The notes beneath the pieces are model-generated. The model did not search any database and was not told the DNA's origin. It saw nothing but the letters and a program-made list of their open reading frames with translations. Shown one piece after another: positions 34,614-45,718 of a stretch of 64,000 bases of DNA (position 1 is its first letter; each line of letters begins with the position of its first letter). Both the position numbers and the translations under genes were made by a program. The DNA comes from Petrolisthes cinctipes (taxonomy: Eukaryota > Arthropoda > Malacostraca > Decapoda > Porcellanidae), in contig JAWQEG010001349.1 in the NCBI GenBank assembly GCA_033782935.1, forward strand, positions 482,501 to 546,500, in the 5' to 3' direction.

Positions 34614-37600
34614 TCAAGTGAAGCTACATGTAATCTCGTGGAATGCCTGTGGTATTACAAATTGGGCAAAATTAACTGCACTCAAGGGATATGTACATAG
34701 TCATCACCCAGACGTTATTCTCATTCAAGAAGCTTTTGTTGGTAATGCTCTGCCCAGGGAAGAGGCCCCCTCACTCAGTGGCTATGTGCCCTATGTCCAT
34801 CTAGTAAGACACGGTCTCATCACCTACATACATACTTCCATCCAGTATCGACTGCTCCCAAATTCTGAAGATGATGATACAACCTTTCAACTCCTTGAGA
34901 TTACTGTTGGCGGAGGCACTATACGACTGTGCAATGTGTATGCTGCACCAGGCAGAATAAATTCAGCCAATCTTCCAGCTCCCACCATCCGTGGCATGGT
35001 TTACATGGGAGATTTTAATGCCCGTCATCCAGGTTTGGGAGATCTTACTGGCACTGTGAATCGCAATGGGACTCAACTCCTGGAGTATATTCGTTGAAAT
35101 CAACTGACTCGCTGGGACACTGCCGGTGCTACGCATGCTCGAGGTGGTACTCTGGATCACATTTTGACATGCGGATTTGTACCTTCTCAAGTCAAGTGTA
35201 CAACTGTTCCAACACTCTTCTCTGACCATGTTGGTCTCAGCATCCATTATTCTCTTCCCGCTGCACCTACTCCAATACACAAACGCACTCGCATTGCAAT
35301 TCCACCTAAATACCACCCTACCTATATCTCATATATGACTAACCTTCTTCCCACATTTGACCTCCACTGCCCTGAGAAACTTTACTCCTCACTTGTCAGT
35401 GCCACACATGCCTTCTATACCCGATACATCAGCAAGCCACATATCAGGCGTCGTGCTGCTGCCATGACACTGGATAATCGAATTTCTCAGGCAGAGAGGA
35501 AGGCGATGGAAGACGCCCTTGCCTTCATGAGACGACCAGGTCCTGAGACTCTGCACCAGTATCAACTATCAAGAGATGATCTAGTTGCTTTACAACTCTG
35601 TGTTCAAACGGATTCATGGCACAAATTGACTGATAGCATTAACCATCAAACAAGCGTTGGTTCCATGTGGCATCTCATCAACAAGATTGTGAAGAAGAAA
35701 CCCCCAAGTGTCCTTCACCACAGCCCTGCTCAGTACGCACAGGATCTTATTAACGAGTGGTCAGCACAGTCACGAACCATCAACCTCTCTGCTCATATAC
35801 AAGACGCTCTCTCTACCCAAGAAAACTACCGAGCACTTCGGCTCAGTTCCGCCTTACTGAGCACTGATGAAGAGGACAATGTAGCCATATTTGAGGACGA
35901 GCTACGACGTGCCCTCGCAAAGAATAAGGAGTCAGCTCCTGGTGATGATGGAATTACTTATGCAGCCCTCCGCACACTCCTAAAAGTACCTAGCAATCCT
36001 CTCCTTCAGCTCTACAACCTATGCTTTCGCATTGGATACGTGCCACAAACATGGACCCACAGTACAATTGTGCCCATCCCCAAGCCTGGCACCGACAAAT
36101 TCCGACCCATCTCCCTCACCTCCTGTTTCTGCAAAGTGTTTGAACGCATTCTCCTCTCACGACTCATGTTCCGGCTACAAGACAAGCTTTCGTCTAGCTT
36201 ATATGGTTTCCTACCCCAACGGGGAACACACCATTGCCTCATGGAGCTCTACACTCGTCTCTCCCCAACTAGTGTTGTCGCCTTCATTGATTTGAAGAGT
36301 GCATTCGATGTCGCCAATAGAGACATCATTCTAGACCAACTCATTGCTTTTGGCATAAAAGGAAACCTTCTGAGATGGATACGTGGTTAACTACGAAACA
36401 GAATCTCTCGTGTACTGTTCAAGGGAGCATTGAGCACCGCCAAGGAATTTGAACTTGGTACTCCGCAAGGTGGAGTCCTTGGTCCCTTTTTGTTTAATAT
36501 TCTCGTTCAGCGCCTTCTCTCCCTACTTCCTGACACTGTTGACACAACCATCACTTGCTACGCAGACGATATATGCATTCACTCAAAATCTCCCGACCAC
36601 TTGCAACGTTTCCTTCACTCCTTCCATGAATCAGCATCCTCTTGTGGCCTCATCATTTCCCCAGATAAGAGTAGGATTTTCTCCCCCCGTTCAGCGAGGA
36701 ATCTGCCAGAATTTAACGTGGGAAATAACGTCATACCTCTGTGCACGCAGTATCTTTACTTGGGAGCTCCAGTGCGGATAACACCTGCCATCCCAGCAAG
36801 ATAGCGAGTACATCCCATTGTTCAAGATCTGCTGGCCCGACTGCAGCGACGTCTGACTCCTCTCAAATGGCTAACTAATTATTCTGCCGGAGTATCTATC
36901 CCAGTCGCCAGAACCATATACATTGCCCTTATCCGCTCAGTGGTTGATTATCTTTCCCCTGCACTATGTCAACTCTCTAGAACAACCTTACAGCCTCTTG
37001 AAAAATTCCAGAACCAAGCAATGAGACTCATCCTGGGCTGCTCCGCCTCCACCAGGATTGTCAACATGCAACATGAACTCCGTCTCCCACCACTTGTTGA
37101 GAGAATATACTCCAATGTCACCTACTTCAGCATAAAATGCCTGTATTACCCTCACCTTTCTCATCATTACTCTCACACTATTAGGACTTCTCTGGATTTA
37201 GCTGCTCCTCGTCCACTACTACGCCCAGGTGGACGCACACTAGTCAGTAACATCTGTTCAAGCATTCGAAGGCTTAACATCAACATTGTGGCAGAAGATG
37301 TGGACCATGGCCTTGCACCCTGGCAGACTCCTGTGCCAGCAGTCTCCTACACTCCAGCCTCCAAGACTGACTTGCCTCAGCTTCAACGGCAACATGCATT
37401 AGAGACCATCGCCAGACTATCCTCTTCCCTCTGTATAGCCCACCATCTCTACACTGACGGCTCCCTGCAGGGGAACGGCAGTGCTGGATGTGCTGTTTTC
37501 TCCCCCAACTTAGAACCCCCGCGAGAGGGCTGGACAGGCCGCCGCCTCCCAGAGTCATCAAGTTCTATGTATTGTGAGCTAAATGGACTTCTAGATGCAG

Positions 37601-38292
37601 TTACTTTGCTTACATGGACTGGAATCAATGGCTTGATCATCTGTGACTCGCAGCCAGCACTCCGAGCCCTCTTATCTCACAAGCCAGCATACCAACACCT
37701 GATTACACAAATTCTTCGGCAACTAGCCACAGCCAACGCAAGCTCACTGGTGGTACACTTCCTGTGGATTCCCTCTCATGTAGGACTCCTGGCTAACAAC
37801 ACTGCTGACCGTCTCGCAAAAGCTGCCTGCCATCTGGATCCGCCGGATGCTGATGCTCCCACTGCATCTGTCCTGTGTTGCAAGAAGATGGTACTTCAGG
37901 CCGCCCGCTCTCCCACCCGCCGTCGTAGTGATGCTGAGAGGACCACCAGTGTATCAATACAGCACTATGACCACTTCATCCCTCATCCACACAAGTATCG
38001 TCGCAGTGGACTCATGGTTCGCCAAAATAACGTGGTGTGTGCGCGTCTTCGACTGGGTTGGCGACCAGTTTGGCAGGTGGCTGAGCAGGATGGTGTACTT
38101 CACTTCTCCTCATGTAGGTTGTGTGATGCGTCCAATGGTAACACCCTAAATCACTATTGCCTGGATTGTCCACTTGTTATTGACTTATTACCACAGAGAG
38201 TCACATTAGTTGATACTTGTAAACAATTGTTGACGGACAGTGATTTGCTAGATGTAATTCTCATGCGTCATCCTCACTTTGGTGGATTTTGA
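34600..38292 (+). pseudogene. LINE-E ORF2: endonuclease, RT, RNase H
   Basis: One frame of 1,231 codons to TGA at 38290. It overlaps the end of ORF1 and has no ATG near its start. Endonuclease: ISWNACGIT, LIQEAF, MGDFNARHPGLGD, FSDHVGLS. RT: FRPISLTSCFCKVFE, FIDLKSAFDVANRD, GTPQGGVLGP and intact YADD. RNase H: LYTDGSLQGNGSAG, ICDSQPALRAL, LWIPSHVGLLANNTADRLAKAA. The Cys/His cluster CRLCDASNGNTLNHYCLDCP follows; the end is HPHFGGF. Only three in-frame stops disable it: TGA 35095, TAA 36388, TAG 36802. Catalytic residues all survive, so decay is recent relative to its divergence from LINE-A. Confidence 0.92.
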
Positions 38293-38544
38293 ATTACTTT
38301 GTGTGTGCTGTGGACCTTAGAACTCTTTATGTTCACAAATATAGAACCTTTTATCGGAGTCTTTAGGTTTTAATTGTCAGTTTCTCCCATGATTTTCATT
38401 TCCCCATAAACATACATTAAAATATAACAAATGAATTGATATATATACAATGACTCTCCTATGTCTTTTAATTTTGTTTAAATGTTACTAAAGGCTTTCA
38501 TATTATGGTAATGTGTTAGATTTTAGGTGTTACAATCTCAAAAG

Positions 38545-39330
38545 TCTTATCCAGTATATGATAAGTGTATTTCACTGGCTGACATAGTAATACTGTATAT
38601 GATAAGTATATTTCACTGGCTGACATAGTAATACTGTATATGATAAGTATATTTCACTGGCTGACATAGTAATACTGTATATGATAAGTATATTTCACTG
38701 GCTGACATAATAATACTGTATATGATAAGTATATTCCACTGGCTGACATAATAATACTGTATATGATAAGTATATTCCACTGGCTGACATAATAATACTG
38801 TATATGATAAGTATATTTCACTGGCTGACATAATATTATTGTCACCTTTATGCATAACTTCACTATAACAATGTCCCATCCAATACTGTTTATCATAAGT
38901 ATATTTCACTGGCTGACATAATAATATTGTACTATATATAAGTGTATTTCACTGGCTGACATAATAATATTGTACTGCATAAATGAATGTATTTCACTGG
39001 CTGACATAATAATTTTGTATTATATATAAGTGTATTTCATTGGCTGATTTAATAATATTGTACTGTATAATTATGATGAGTGTATTTCACGGGATGACAT
39101 TACAACAATGTATAGGATGAGTGTATTTCACTGGATGACATTACAACAATGTATAGGATGAGTGTATTTCTCTGGATGACATTACAACAATGTATAGGAT
39201 GAGTGTATTTCACTGGATGACTTAAAAACATTGTAGTGTATATGATGAGTGTATATCACTGGCTGACATAATAGTATTGTACTGTATATAAGTGTATTTC
39301 ACAGGCTGTCATAATAATATTAATTGTCAC
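38545..39330. repeat. 41-bp minisatellite in LINE-E 3' UTR
   Basis: About 17-18 units of TGATAAGTATATTTCACTGG plus CTGACATAATAATACTGTA, exact 41-bp spacing for the first units (TTCACTGG at 38571, 38612, 38653). Later units diverge and vary in length. It expands the 3' UTR to about 1.1 kb. Confidence 0.93.
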
Positions 39331-39407
39331 CATTATGCATAACAGTTTGTAGATTAAATATTGTATTATGTTTGCCGCCTTGAGCGCAATAAATTAATAA
39401 AAACAAA

Positions 39408-39722
39408 TATCTGCATTTCTCTTCTCTTCCAGTTCAATCTGAAGTTGTAATATCTCGGGAGTAACCATCTGGTCTGTCTCTGTTTGTCGAGCACCAGCTC
39501 CTTCCTCGGTCGAATCTTCCCAGCCCAGATCAGTTTCTTTTAATATGCCAGAGTTAAACAAATGATTTAGGACGAGTTTTGCACGTTGATCACGGGTAGT
39601 GACCTCTTATATGGTATTTCCCATCTACACAGAAGATAAGTAATTTCGTCCTTGTTGGCATATTTAAAATAGTCAAGTCCACTGACAGGGTTTTGTTCAA
39701 ATTTCTTAACATTGAATGACAT
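39408..39722 (-). pseudogene. Gypsy-H gag, N-terminal part
   Basis: ATG at 39722: MSFNVKKFEQNPVSGLDYF, the kind of short alpha-helical N-terminus that precedes the capsid-like domain in a group of Gypsy gags. After a one-base shift near 39600 it continues DQRAKLVLNHLFNSGIL, DLGWEDSTEE, then ILQLQIELEEK and crosses into 31976. Gypsy-F (44275-42916) has the same layout with different sequence. No pol from this element is seen nearby. Confidence 0.6.
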
Positions 39723-39905
39723 GTTGAAGTTTGCAACAATCAACGTATATATTGCCATGTTACACAACGCAGACATACACCCATTCCGCACGCTTCCAAC
39801 CACATACACTCCCTACTACTTGCATTCCCCCTCCCCGTACACTCCACACATTACCCATTACACTTCTGTATAACACTTACTATTTTTTTGTATTTATTGT
39901 CTCTA

Positions 39906-40520
39906 AAGCCCCCCATACACGCACAGTTTTAACTGACCGTCCGACTGAACTGACGGACTGCAGTCCGCTGCGTGTACCCACACACTATTCAGTTCTACCT
40001 TCCGTCCTAACCTCAGTTAACACCCAGCCAGCACCATGACAACATCTCTTCCTACCCAACATTTAAATATTGTGCTTCTCAGCCTAGCTGAGGTGCTCAC
40101 ATGTATGACAAAAAAAGCGAGAGAGATTTATCTCTTTCTTTTAATTTACTTAACAGCACATCATTGACAGCTGCTTTCTTGTTTCTGTCTGAGTAATCAT
40201 TGCTTTTCACTTTCTATACACATGGATATCCCCTGTAAATTATATCAATAATATATTAATAAATTATATCAATAATATATAATAAATTATATCAGTAATA
40301 TATCAATAAACTCCCCCCAAAACACTCTATCCATTCGGCACACGGACATTTCTCAGAGACGCCAGATTTTCAACATGTGCTTCAGTTCATCCGATGGGCT
40401 TTCCGTCCTGACTACAGTCCAAAATACCCCCTTACACACCCAAACTGGCCTGCAGTTCCCGGTCAAACCTGGTTTCGTCAGTCGGACGGTCAGTTAAAAC
40501 TGTGTGTGTATGGGGGGCTT
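39906..40520. mobile_element. MITE-N, 615 bp
   Basis: Terminal inverted repeats of 43 bp with one mismatch, starting AAGCCCCCCATACAC and running to GACCGTCCGACTGA. TA flanks both ends (39904-39905, 40521-40522). No ORF. The TA target suggests the Tc1/mariner superfamily, but the termini are unlike MITE-M. Confidence 0.85.
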
Positions 40521-40601
40521 TACATTCACTATGTACCTTACTATTTTTTGTGCCTATTGTCATGTATGTATTATGTCCTCCTCTCTGTCCAAAAACCTCA
40601 T

Positions 40602-41168
40602 GGGGGAGGGGGGAGGGTACTGTAGTTGCACCATGTGCATTAGCACCACTCCTTAATTCCCTTGTACTAACGCACCTAGCCACTGTCTACCTTCAGGAAA
40701 CTTCCAGGCACGTGATGACGCCATGCACAGGTGTGGCCGATGGCTTGACGACGCCGCACCCGGGGCTACATCCGGGAGGTACATCCGGGGTTGTGAGAGG
40801 ACGCGGCCGCTCCTGGGTCACATCCGGGACCCGAAGACCAACTGAATAAAAGGAGGCCACTCCGCCTAGAGCAGCCACTTCCCTGCTAGCTCTGGAGCAA
40901 GAAGGACCAGCCCTGCCATCGTTCCTGTCGCTGTACCTGCCGCTACCTGCACCAAGGCTCCGACACGTGTTCCCGCCTTGATCACACGAGTGTGTTCCCG
41001 TCCTACACAACTTTCGTGCAGCAACCACGGCCCTCACAACGACACTACATGGCAGGCTGGCCTCATCTGTATATTCGTGTACAATTCTCTGTATTACTAA
41101 TAAACTGTTACCTTGTATTCTAGAGTCTGTTCACCAGGGTAGTAAAGCAAGGGCTTCCTTGCTGTTAT
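40602..41168 (+). repeat. Probable LTR with upstream polypurine tract
   Basis: The G/A run at 40602-40617 (GGGGGAGGGGGGAGGG) is followed by TGTAGTTGCACC at 40621, the arrangement at the start of a 3' LTR. Inside are ACATCCGGG repeats, a TATA-like GAATAAAAGG (about 40843) and AATAAA (41099). The right end is uncertain, near TTATAACG at 41171; no TSD was found. MITE-N inserted into sequence just upstream. It could belong to a Gypsy element otherwise lost. Confidence 0.5.
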
Positions 41169-41585
41169 AACGTCGGCCACGTGAGAAAAAGGTAGGGGTG
41201 AACAGTGTACCTGTGTTAAGGCTGGTTCGCACTGGCAAAATCTTAGCCATTTTCTCTCAGAGAGTGCTCCTGGGAGGTGTTTCCGGCACCTTTTTTAATA
41301 TTTTATGTCGTGATGGAGAGATCGACATGTTGATCTCTTTGCGCCGGAATCGCGGCAGATTATCGGGAAATCAAACCTGCGAACCAATCAGAGCGCTGCA
41401 ATGCAGGAAGACTAGTTTTCTATTATTTTACAGAGTTAATTTACTAGTAATACCAATTTAAATATGTATTTTTCATTACAAAAACCGCAACTACCCATAA
41501 ATTCTTTCCTTACGAAAGAAAAACTGAATTGCAATGTGTATTCTTCTTCATTTAATCCCCATATATACTTAATGCACCACCCACC

Positions 41586-41789
41586 CTACAGGATCACAGC
41601 TGGGCTCCACCTCCACGCCAGCTACCTCCTCCACAACGGGTACTATCACCACCACCACTACGTCAACAACCCTGGCAGGACCCCCACATATGTTCCTGCC
41701 ACCAGCGGTTCGGGTCCCAGGCACGCAACTCTCGCCCACCGAATCGCTGGGACACCCCTACAGGCCCTGCCTCCACCAGACAGTAGGGC
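41586..41789 (+). pseudogene. Gypsy gag C-terminal scrap
   Basis: A Pro/Gln-rich frame ending CHQRFGSQARNSRPPNRW and a stop at about 41787. H-x-R-F-G-x-x-A-R with paired cysteines is a known ending of gag in a group of arthropod Gypsy elements. All three plus frames are open here because of base composition, so this choice rests on that motif. It may belong with the LTR at 40602-41168. Confidence 0.4.
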
Positions 41790-41912
41790 AGTGGCGCCTC
41801 CATCGCTACCGCCTGCCCTTCACGCCACATCCCCTACTTACTTACCCTCCCACCCACCACTTACACGTACACGTATGTAAACCACACCATTTCTTCCCTT
41901 CAATATTATTTA

Positions 41913-42150
41913 CTAGTGGTACCCGGCGTTGCCAGGGAAAAATGCCTATATAAATAGGACTAAGAAAACATTTTATAGTTTAGCGAGCAACATTATTAAA
42001 TTACTATCTTAGTGAGAGGTGTTTTCATTGATATACAGTCAGGACCATTATAACAGTTAGAAGTTTGCTTATATTAAAACTTTTTACCGAGACATGTCAT
42101 GACCATGTCATGGTGTCATGCATATGGATGTCATGTCCAGGCTATTCAAC
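41913..42150 (-). mobile_element. Helitron 3' terminus
   Basis: On the minus strand the sequence reads CCCTGGCAACGCCGGG, TACCA, then CTAG followed by host T (41912). A GC-rich hairpin about 5-10 bases before CTAG with insertion between A and T is the Helitron 3' signature. The hairpin stem is GGC/GCC and CCC/GGG around AA with one mismatch. The 5' end (TC) is not located, so the right limit is nominal. No Rep/helicase is seen. Confidence 0.55.
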
Positions 42151-42157
42151 CATGACA

Positions 42158-42754
42158 TCAGTCATGGGCCTGGCCCAGGCATTGGGTAACGGAAAATTTC
42201 CGTTCGAGCTTCTGTTCGAGCGGTAAATTCAGGTCAGTTTCCTGTGTCTGTATCAAATCTACTTTAGAGATAATATTAAAAGGAGGCATGGAAAGTGACG
42301 GAGACTGACATTGCTTCTGAAAGGCTTGTTGGACCTGAAAATGAGTCAACATGCAGGAGGGAAAAACATCAGAAGGTTCAGAAGGGAATACAGGTAAAGA
42401 CTTTTCTACAGTTAGAACATTAGGTACCACAAGTATACCTGCTATGTCATTACCAAGCAATAAATGAATTCCTTCAACAGGCAGGTTTCCTTCCTGTACT
42501 GCCACTATGACACACGAGGCGACAAGGGAACACTTAAGATAGATTTGGGCCACGGGGTATGAAGTCTGAGAGGTGTGACTGGAAATTAATATACAGTATA
42601 CCTTATCTCCAGTAAAGTTATCTTCTAGATGGGGAAGAACATTACTTAGCAGTATGGACTGAGCAGCCACCGCGTCTCTTAAGACCTTAATAGGATAGGT
42701 CTGACCCTCCTTTGTCGAAGCTACTTCACCATAAAAAATAAAGTCATCAAACAA
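42158..42754 (-). pseudogene. Gypsy-F protease region
   Basis: 198 codons. IKVLRDAVAAQSILLSNVL aligns with the retropepsin active site of Gypsy elements, but the Asp-Thr-Gly-Ala motif is Asp-Ala-Val-Ala, so it should be inactive. GIHLLLGNDIAGILVVPNVL is the second conserved block (LLLGNDLAG-type). It follows gag and a zinc knuckle on the same strand. No RT follows: coding ends at 42158 next to the Helitron region. Confidence 0.75.
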
Positions 42755-42839
42755 CTGTTTTGACTGGACATCACTACTATTAGAAGCTACAGGATATGAT
42801 GAGGTAGAGGAACCTGATGCAGTAGAGATGAAACTTTTC

Positions 42840-43948
42840 CTACTACTTGTACATTTGGGGTGTTTACAAAAAGCAATAGCATGGCTTGGCTTCCTACAGT
42901 ATGCACATGTTAAAATTAGCTAGTAGTGAACCCGCTGCCCCTCGGCTTATCCTTAGCATCTTTGTACTTGAAATCGTCAGAGGAACTTTTTACAGAAAGA
43001 GTGAGGTCTCCCTCACGCCTCGACCAGATCTGGAGCCTCAAAGCCTGCACATCTGCTTGTTCCGCCACCCTCAATAGTTCCATCTCGCCCCTCTCCTCTA
43101 TGTATTTCACAATAGGTAAGGGGGCTTTTCTTTTAAATTCCTCTAGGACAATGAGATTAATAAGTTCTGAATAGGTGGTGACCGAGAGAGCATTTAGCCA
43201 TTTCTTAAAATATTTAAGCTTATCACATGCAAATTCTACATATGTTTGATGCTTATTTTTGACCAGTTTCCTAAATTTATCTTTGTTAATCTCTGGGGTT
43301 ACCACATGGGCATACAGAATCTGTTGCTTGACAAACTCATAGTCATCGGGTTTATCTACGTAAATGTAAGTACAAAAAGATTTACCTGTCTGTTTAGAGT
43401 CAATCAGCGACATCTTTAGGCCACTCGTTTTTAGTTGCTAATCGATCGAAAAGGATAAATGAACCCTCAATATCATCTTCATTAAAAGCAGGTATCATTA
43501 CAGTTACACTAGACATTTTAAAGGACAGTTCCTTTTCCTCCACTCTGCTTCTTCCTCTACCTTGTTCTCTAGCCATTGCCGACTATTCCCTTTCGAGTTC
43601 TAGTTTTTCTCTTTCAAGTTAAATTTACTCCCATTCGAGCTGGTATTACATCTCTACCAGGAGCTTTTCAACTTCTACCGGGGTAACCTGAGAAACTTCA
43701 GGTTTGTTATTACTTTTACCACCCGGTGTTTTAGCAGACTGAGTTGGAGGGATAGTGTCAAGGTTAAAAGGGACTTATTCCTCATCTTCAGTGTCGGGTA
43801 GAGCAGGGGTGTCCATAATTCCCTGCTTCACTAAATATTTTACAACAAGATCCTTAATTACCGACTTAGTGAGTTTACTTGGGTGATCAGGTAAAGGGAT
43901 CTGACAATTTTAATCCACTCTTTCTTCCTAAAGATATATATGTATTCA

Positions 43949-43954
<6 letters not shown>
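42840..43954 (-). pseudogene. Gypsy-F gag with CCHC knuckle
   Basis: Several frames. 43413-42916 is the core: FRKLVKNKHQTYVEFACDKL, then LIVLEEFKRKAPLPIVKYIEER, the SCAN-like capsid pattern of these gags. Upstream, 43590-43418 gives VMIPAFNEDDIEGSF and NEWPKDVA. At 42905-42860 the frame reads CAYCRKPSHAIAFC, a perfect C-x2-C-x4-H-x4-C knuckle. Further upstream is VKYLVKQGIMDTPALPDTED. Stops and shifts separate the blocks. The N-terminus lies beyond the A5 insertion (44218-44275). Confidence 0.75.
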
Positions 43955-43979
<25 letters not shown>

Positions 43980-44057
43980 AATTCATGGAGCTATGGCGTC
44001 AATCAATAGGCAGACAACAATACATAAGGGTAGGCGGGACCCATGAAAATCCAATGA

Positions 44058-44089
<32 letters not shown>

Positions 44090-44208
44090 TACGAAAACAT
44101 AACAGAATGAAGCACAAGAATACAGACAAATATTTACATTATGACCAGCTTAAATCCTGCAAAACGAGGGTGGCGTACCAGAAGTTCCTCCAAAACCTGG
44201 TGGTTCAG
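43955..44208 (-). mobile_element. LINE-A copy A5: 254-bp 3' end
   Basis: A minus-strand 3' terminus of LINE-A: poly(T) at 43955-43980, the conserved GCGTCAATCAATAGGCAG region, a (CA)n run, and the last codons (ACGAGGGTGGCGTACCAGAA). It is flanked by a perfect 9-bp target-site duplication, TCAGGGGAG (43946-43954 and 44209-44217). Strong 5' truncation. Confidence 0.93.
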
Positions 44209-44217
44209 TCAGGGGAG

Positions 44218-44275
44218 GGGTTAGCAAGGAAAGATTCTACACCATAGCCCTTACCTTCCAAGATTAAAAATATAC
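44218..44275 (-). pseudogene. Gypsy-F gag N-terminus
   Basis: Reads GVESFLANPSPEYIYIF across the removed A5 into 43945 and on, the same N-terminal layout as Gypsy-H gag (VKKFEQNPVSGLDYF). It marks the start of the Gypsy-F gag. No ATG is in clear context. Confidence 0.5.
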
Positions 44276-45534
44276 CAGATGGATATCCATAAATTAATAT
44301 GACAATAAATGAAGATAGTTAGTTTGGCATGTATGCGGCGGCTTGATTGAAACACGACCCAATGTCTATGTTTACCATTACCATATGCTCTCAAGGTGTT
44401 AATCAATACGTTTAGTAGGGCGATACACAGTATAAATGAACCGTATATAAAATGTTTGGGTAGGACAATTACAAACGATAGGCGTCAACGAGAGACCTTC
44501 CTTATTCTTTCACACAAATATAAGGATTCTTGTACAGTGCATGAGGTAGAGAATATACCGTAATACTCTACATGTTAATGATCAACGCCTATGAATACCC
44601 ATTCCTCGCAGAGAAATAATGACTAAACGTACCAATATTAACACTAGTAATGACAGTTTTAGAGGATGAACGCAGTGAACAAATCACACGTCGTTCAAAG
44701 AAATTTTTTTGAGTGTAGCCGTAACACTTAACACTTAAACAAGTAAAGGACACTTTAATTAAGTGTGCTTTATCATCTACCAGGTTTGTACACTGTACAA
44801 CATACACCTATATCATTTGAAACACAGAGTGGGGAAGTGATGTTTGCTTACAACTTATTAGGTAGTTTAAAACCGTAGCATCCTGGCATGATTGCCATTT
44901 AATGTTACGCCCAGTTAATCTTCCAGTTCATGCCCGAGACTAAGCACAACATTAAAATAAAATTAGAGTTAGAACGGATAACCAATGTGGTTCACAGAGG
45001 ATAATAGGGCATGAAGAGAGGAGAGATTTAATATGTATATACAGTTTACAAGCATTAAGACAAAGTTACAACCCAATTCCTTACAACATATAGAATTTAA
45101 CCTTAATAACACATAACCTGTTAACAATAACACTTAATCTAGGCTACACTGGTTACAGAGAGGAGAGAGGCAAGGGTTACTGAACAATAGTCACGTGAGT
45201 AGTGATGATAATGGCGGAGGTAGCAGGCACACAGATAAGGAGTATCCGGTAGACAAGACTACCACACATAAAGCTGGTATGTGGCAGGAAAGTACACTGA
45301 GGGAAACCTGCCCACTGTGTTGTTGTTGTTAATTATGCTTTATGCCTATCAACTTGTTAATGGTCATTAAGGCGATATATTTATAGAGTGATTGCTTGTA
45401 TGTATGTGGAAAAGTGTACGTGTGTGTCAGGGTGTGTGTGTGTGTGTGTCAAGGTGTGTGTGTGTCAAGGTGTGTGTTAGTGTCTCCTCCTCCTCTGCGT
45501 GTTAGAAATCGGCAGGAAGGAGATTTGTTGTGTT
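44276..45534. other. No recognisable gene; (TG)n near right end
   Basis: AT-rich, short frames only. It should contain the Gypsy-F leader or LTR, but I find no second LTR to compare. TG-rich repeats with TCAAGG interruptions lie at 45417-45480. Confidence 0.5.
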
Positions 45535-45718
45535 GATTGATTGATTGATTGATATTAGGCGCCGCAACAGCGAGGTCATACAGCGCCAGAAAACGGTGAT
45601 AGAAAGGTGAGACAGCAAACAGGAAGGAAATAGAAAGAAAAGAGGGACAGTTGAAGAACTAAAAGCTAGTGTCTGGGGCCGAAGGGGCGCCAAAACCGTT
45701 AAAGTATTGCCCACATCA
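45535..45718 (-). mobile_element. LINE/SINE-like 3' end with (ATCA)n tail
   Basis: In sense: GCCCCTTCGGCCCCAGAC, TGGCGCTGTATGACCTCGC, GGCGCCTAATATCAATCAAT. A conserved GGCGCC-containing end followed by a short tandem tail (45537-45558) is typical of LINE and LINE-derived SINE 3' UTRs in arthropods. It directly follows the P1 ORF, so P1 and this end may be one transcript. Confidence 0.5.

Larger units (their letters stand above)
31977..39407 (+). mobile_element. LINE-E, full length, relative of LINE-A
   Basis: A complete non-LTR element: 5' UTR, ORF1, ORF2, and a 3' UTR ending AATAAATTAATAAAAACAAA. It is flanked by a perfect 12-bp target-site duplication, TATCTGCATTTC (31965-31976 and 39408-39419). 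Removing it joins two halves of a Gypsy-H gag frame. ORF1 and ORF2 align with LINE-A throughout. MITE M2 sits in ORF1. Decay is by point mutation: six in-frame stops in the two ORFs and no frameshift. Confidence 0.93.

Noticed and set aside
38545..39330. CRISPR-like array
   Set aside because: Units are contiguous 41-bp repeats with no unique spacers, in a eukaryotic LINE 3' UTR.
41214..41460. TTAAGGCTGGTTCGCACTGG at 41216 as the end of a TTAA-target transposon
   Set aside because: No matching inverted end found downstream.
41592..41872. Possible host exon: acceptor CCCTACAG at 41584-41591 and donor GTATGT at 41873
   Set aside because: All three frames are largely open from GC-rich composition, and one carries a Gypsy gag motif (RFGSQAR with paired Cys), which explains it better.
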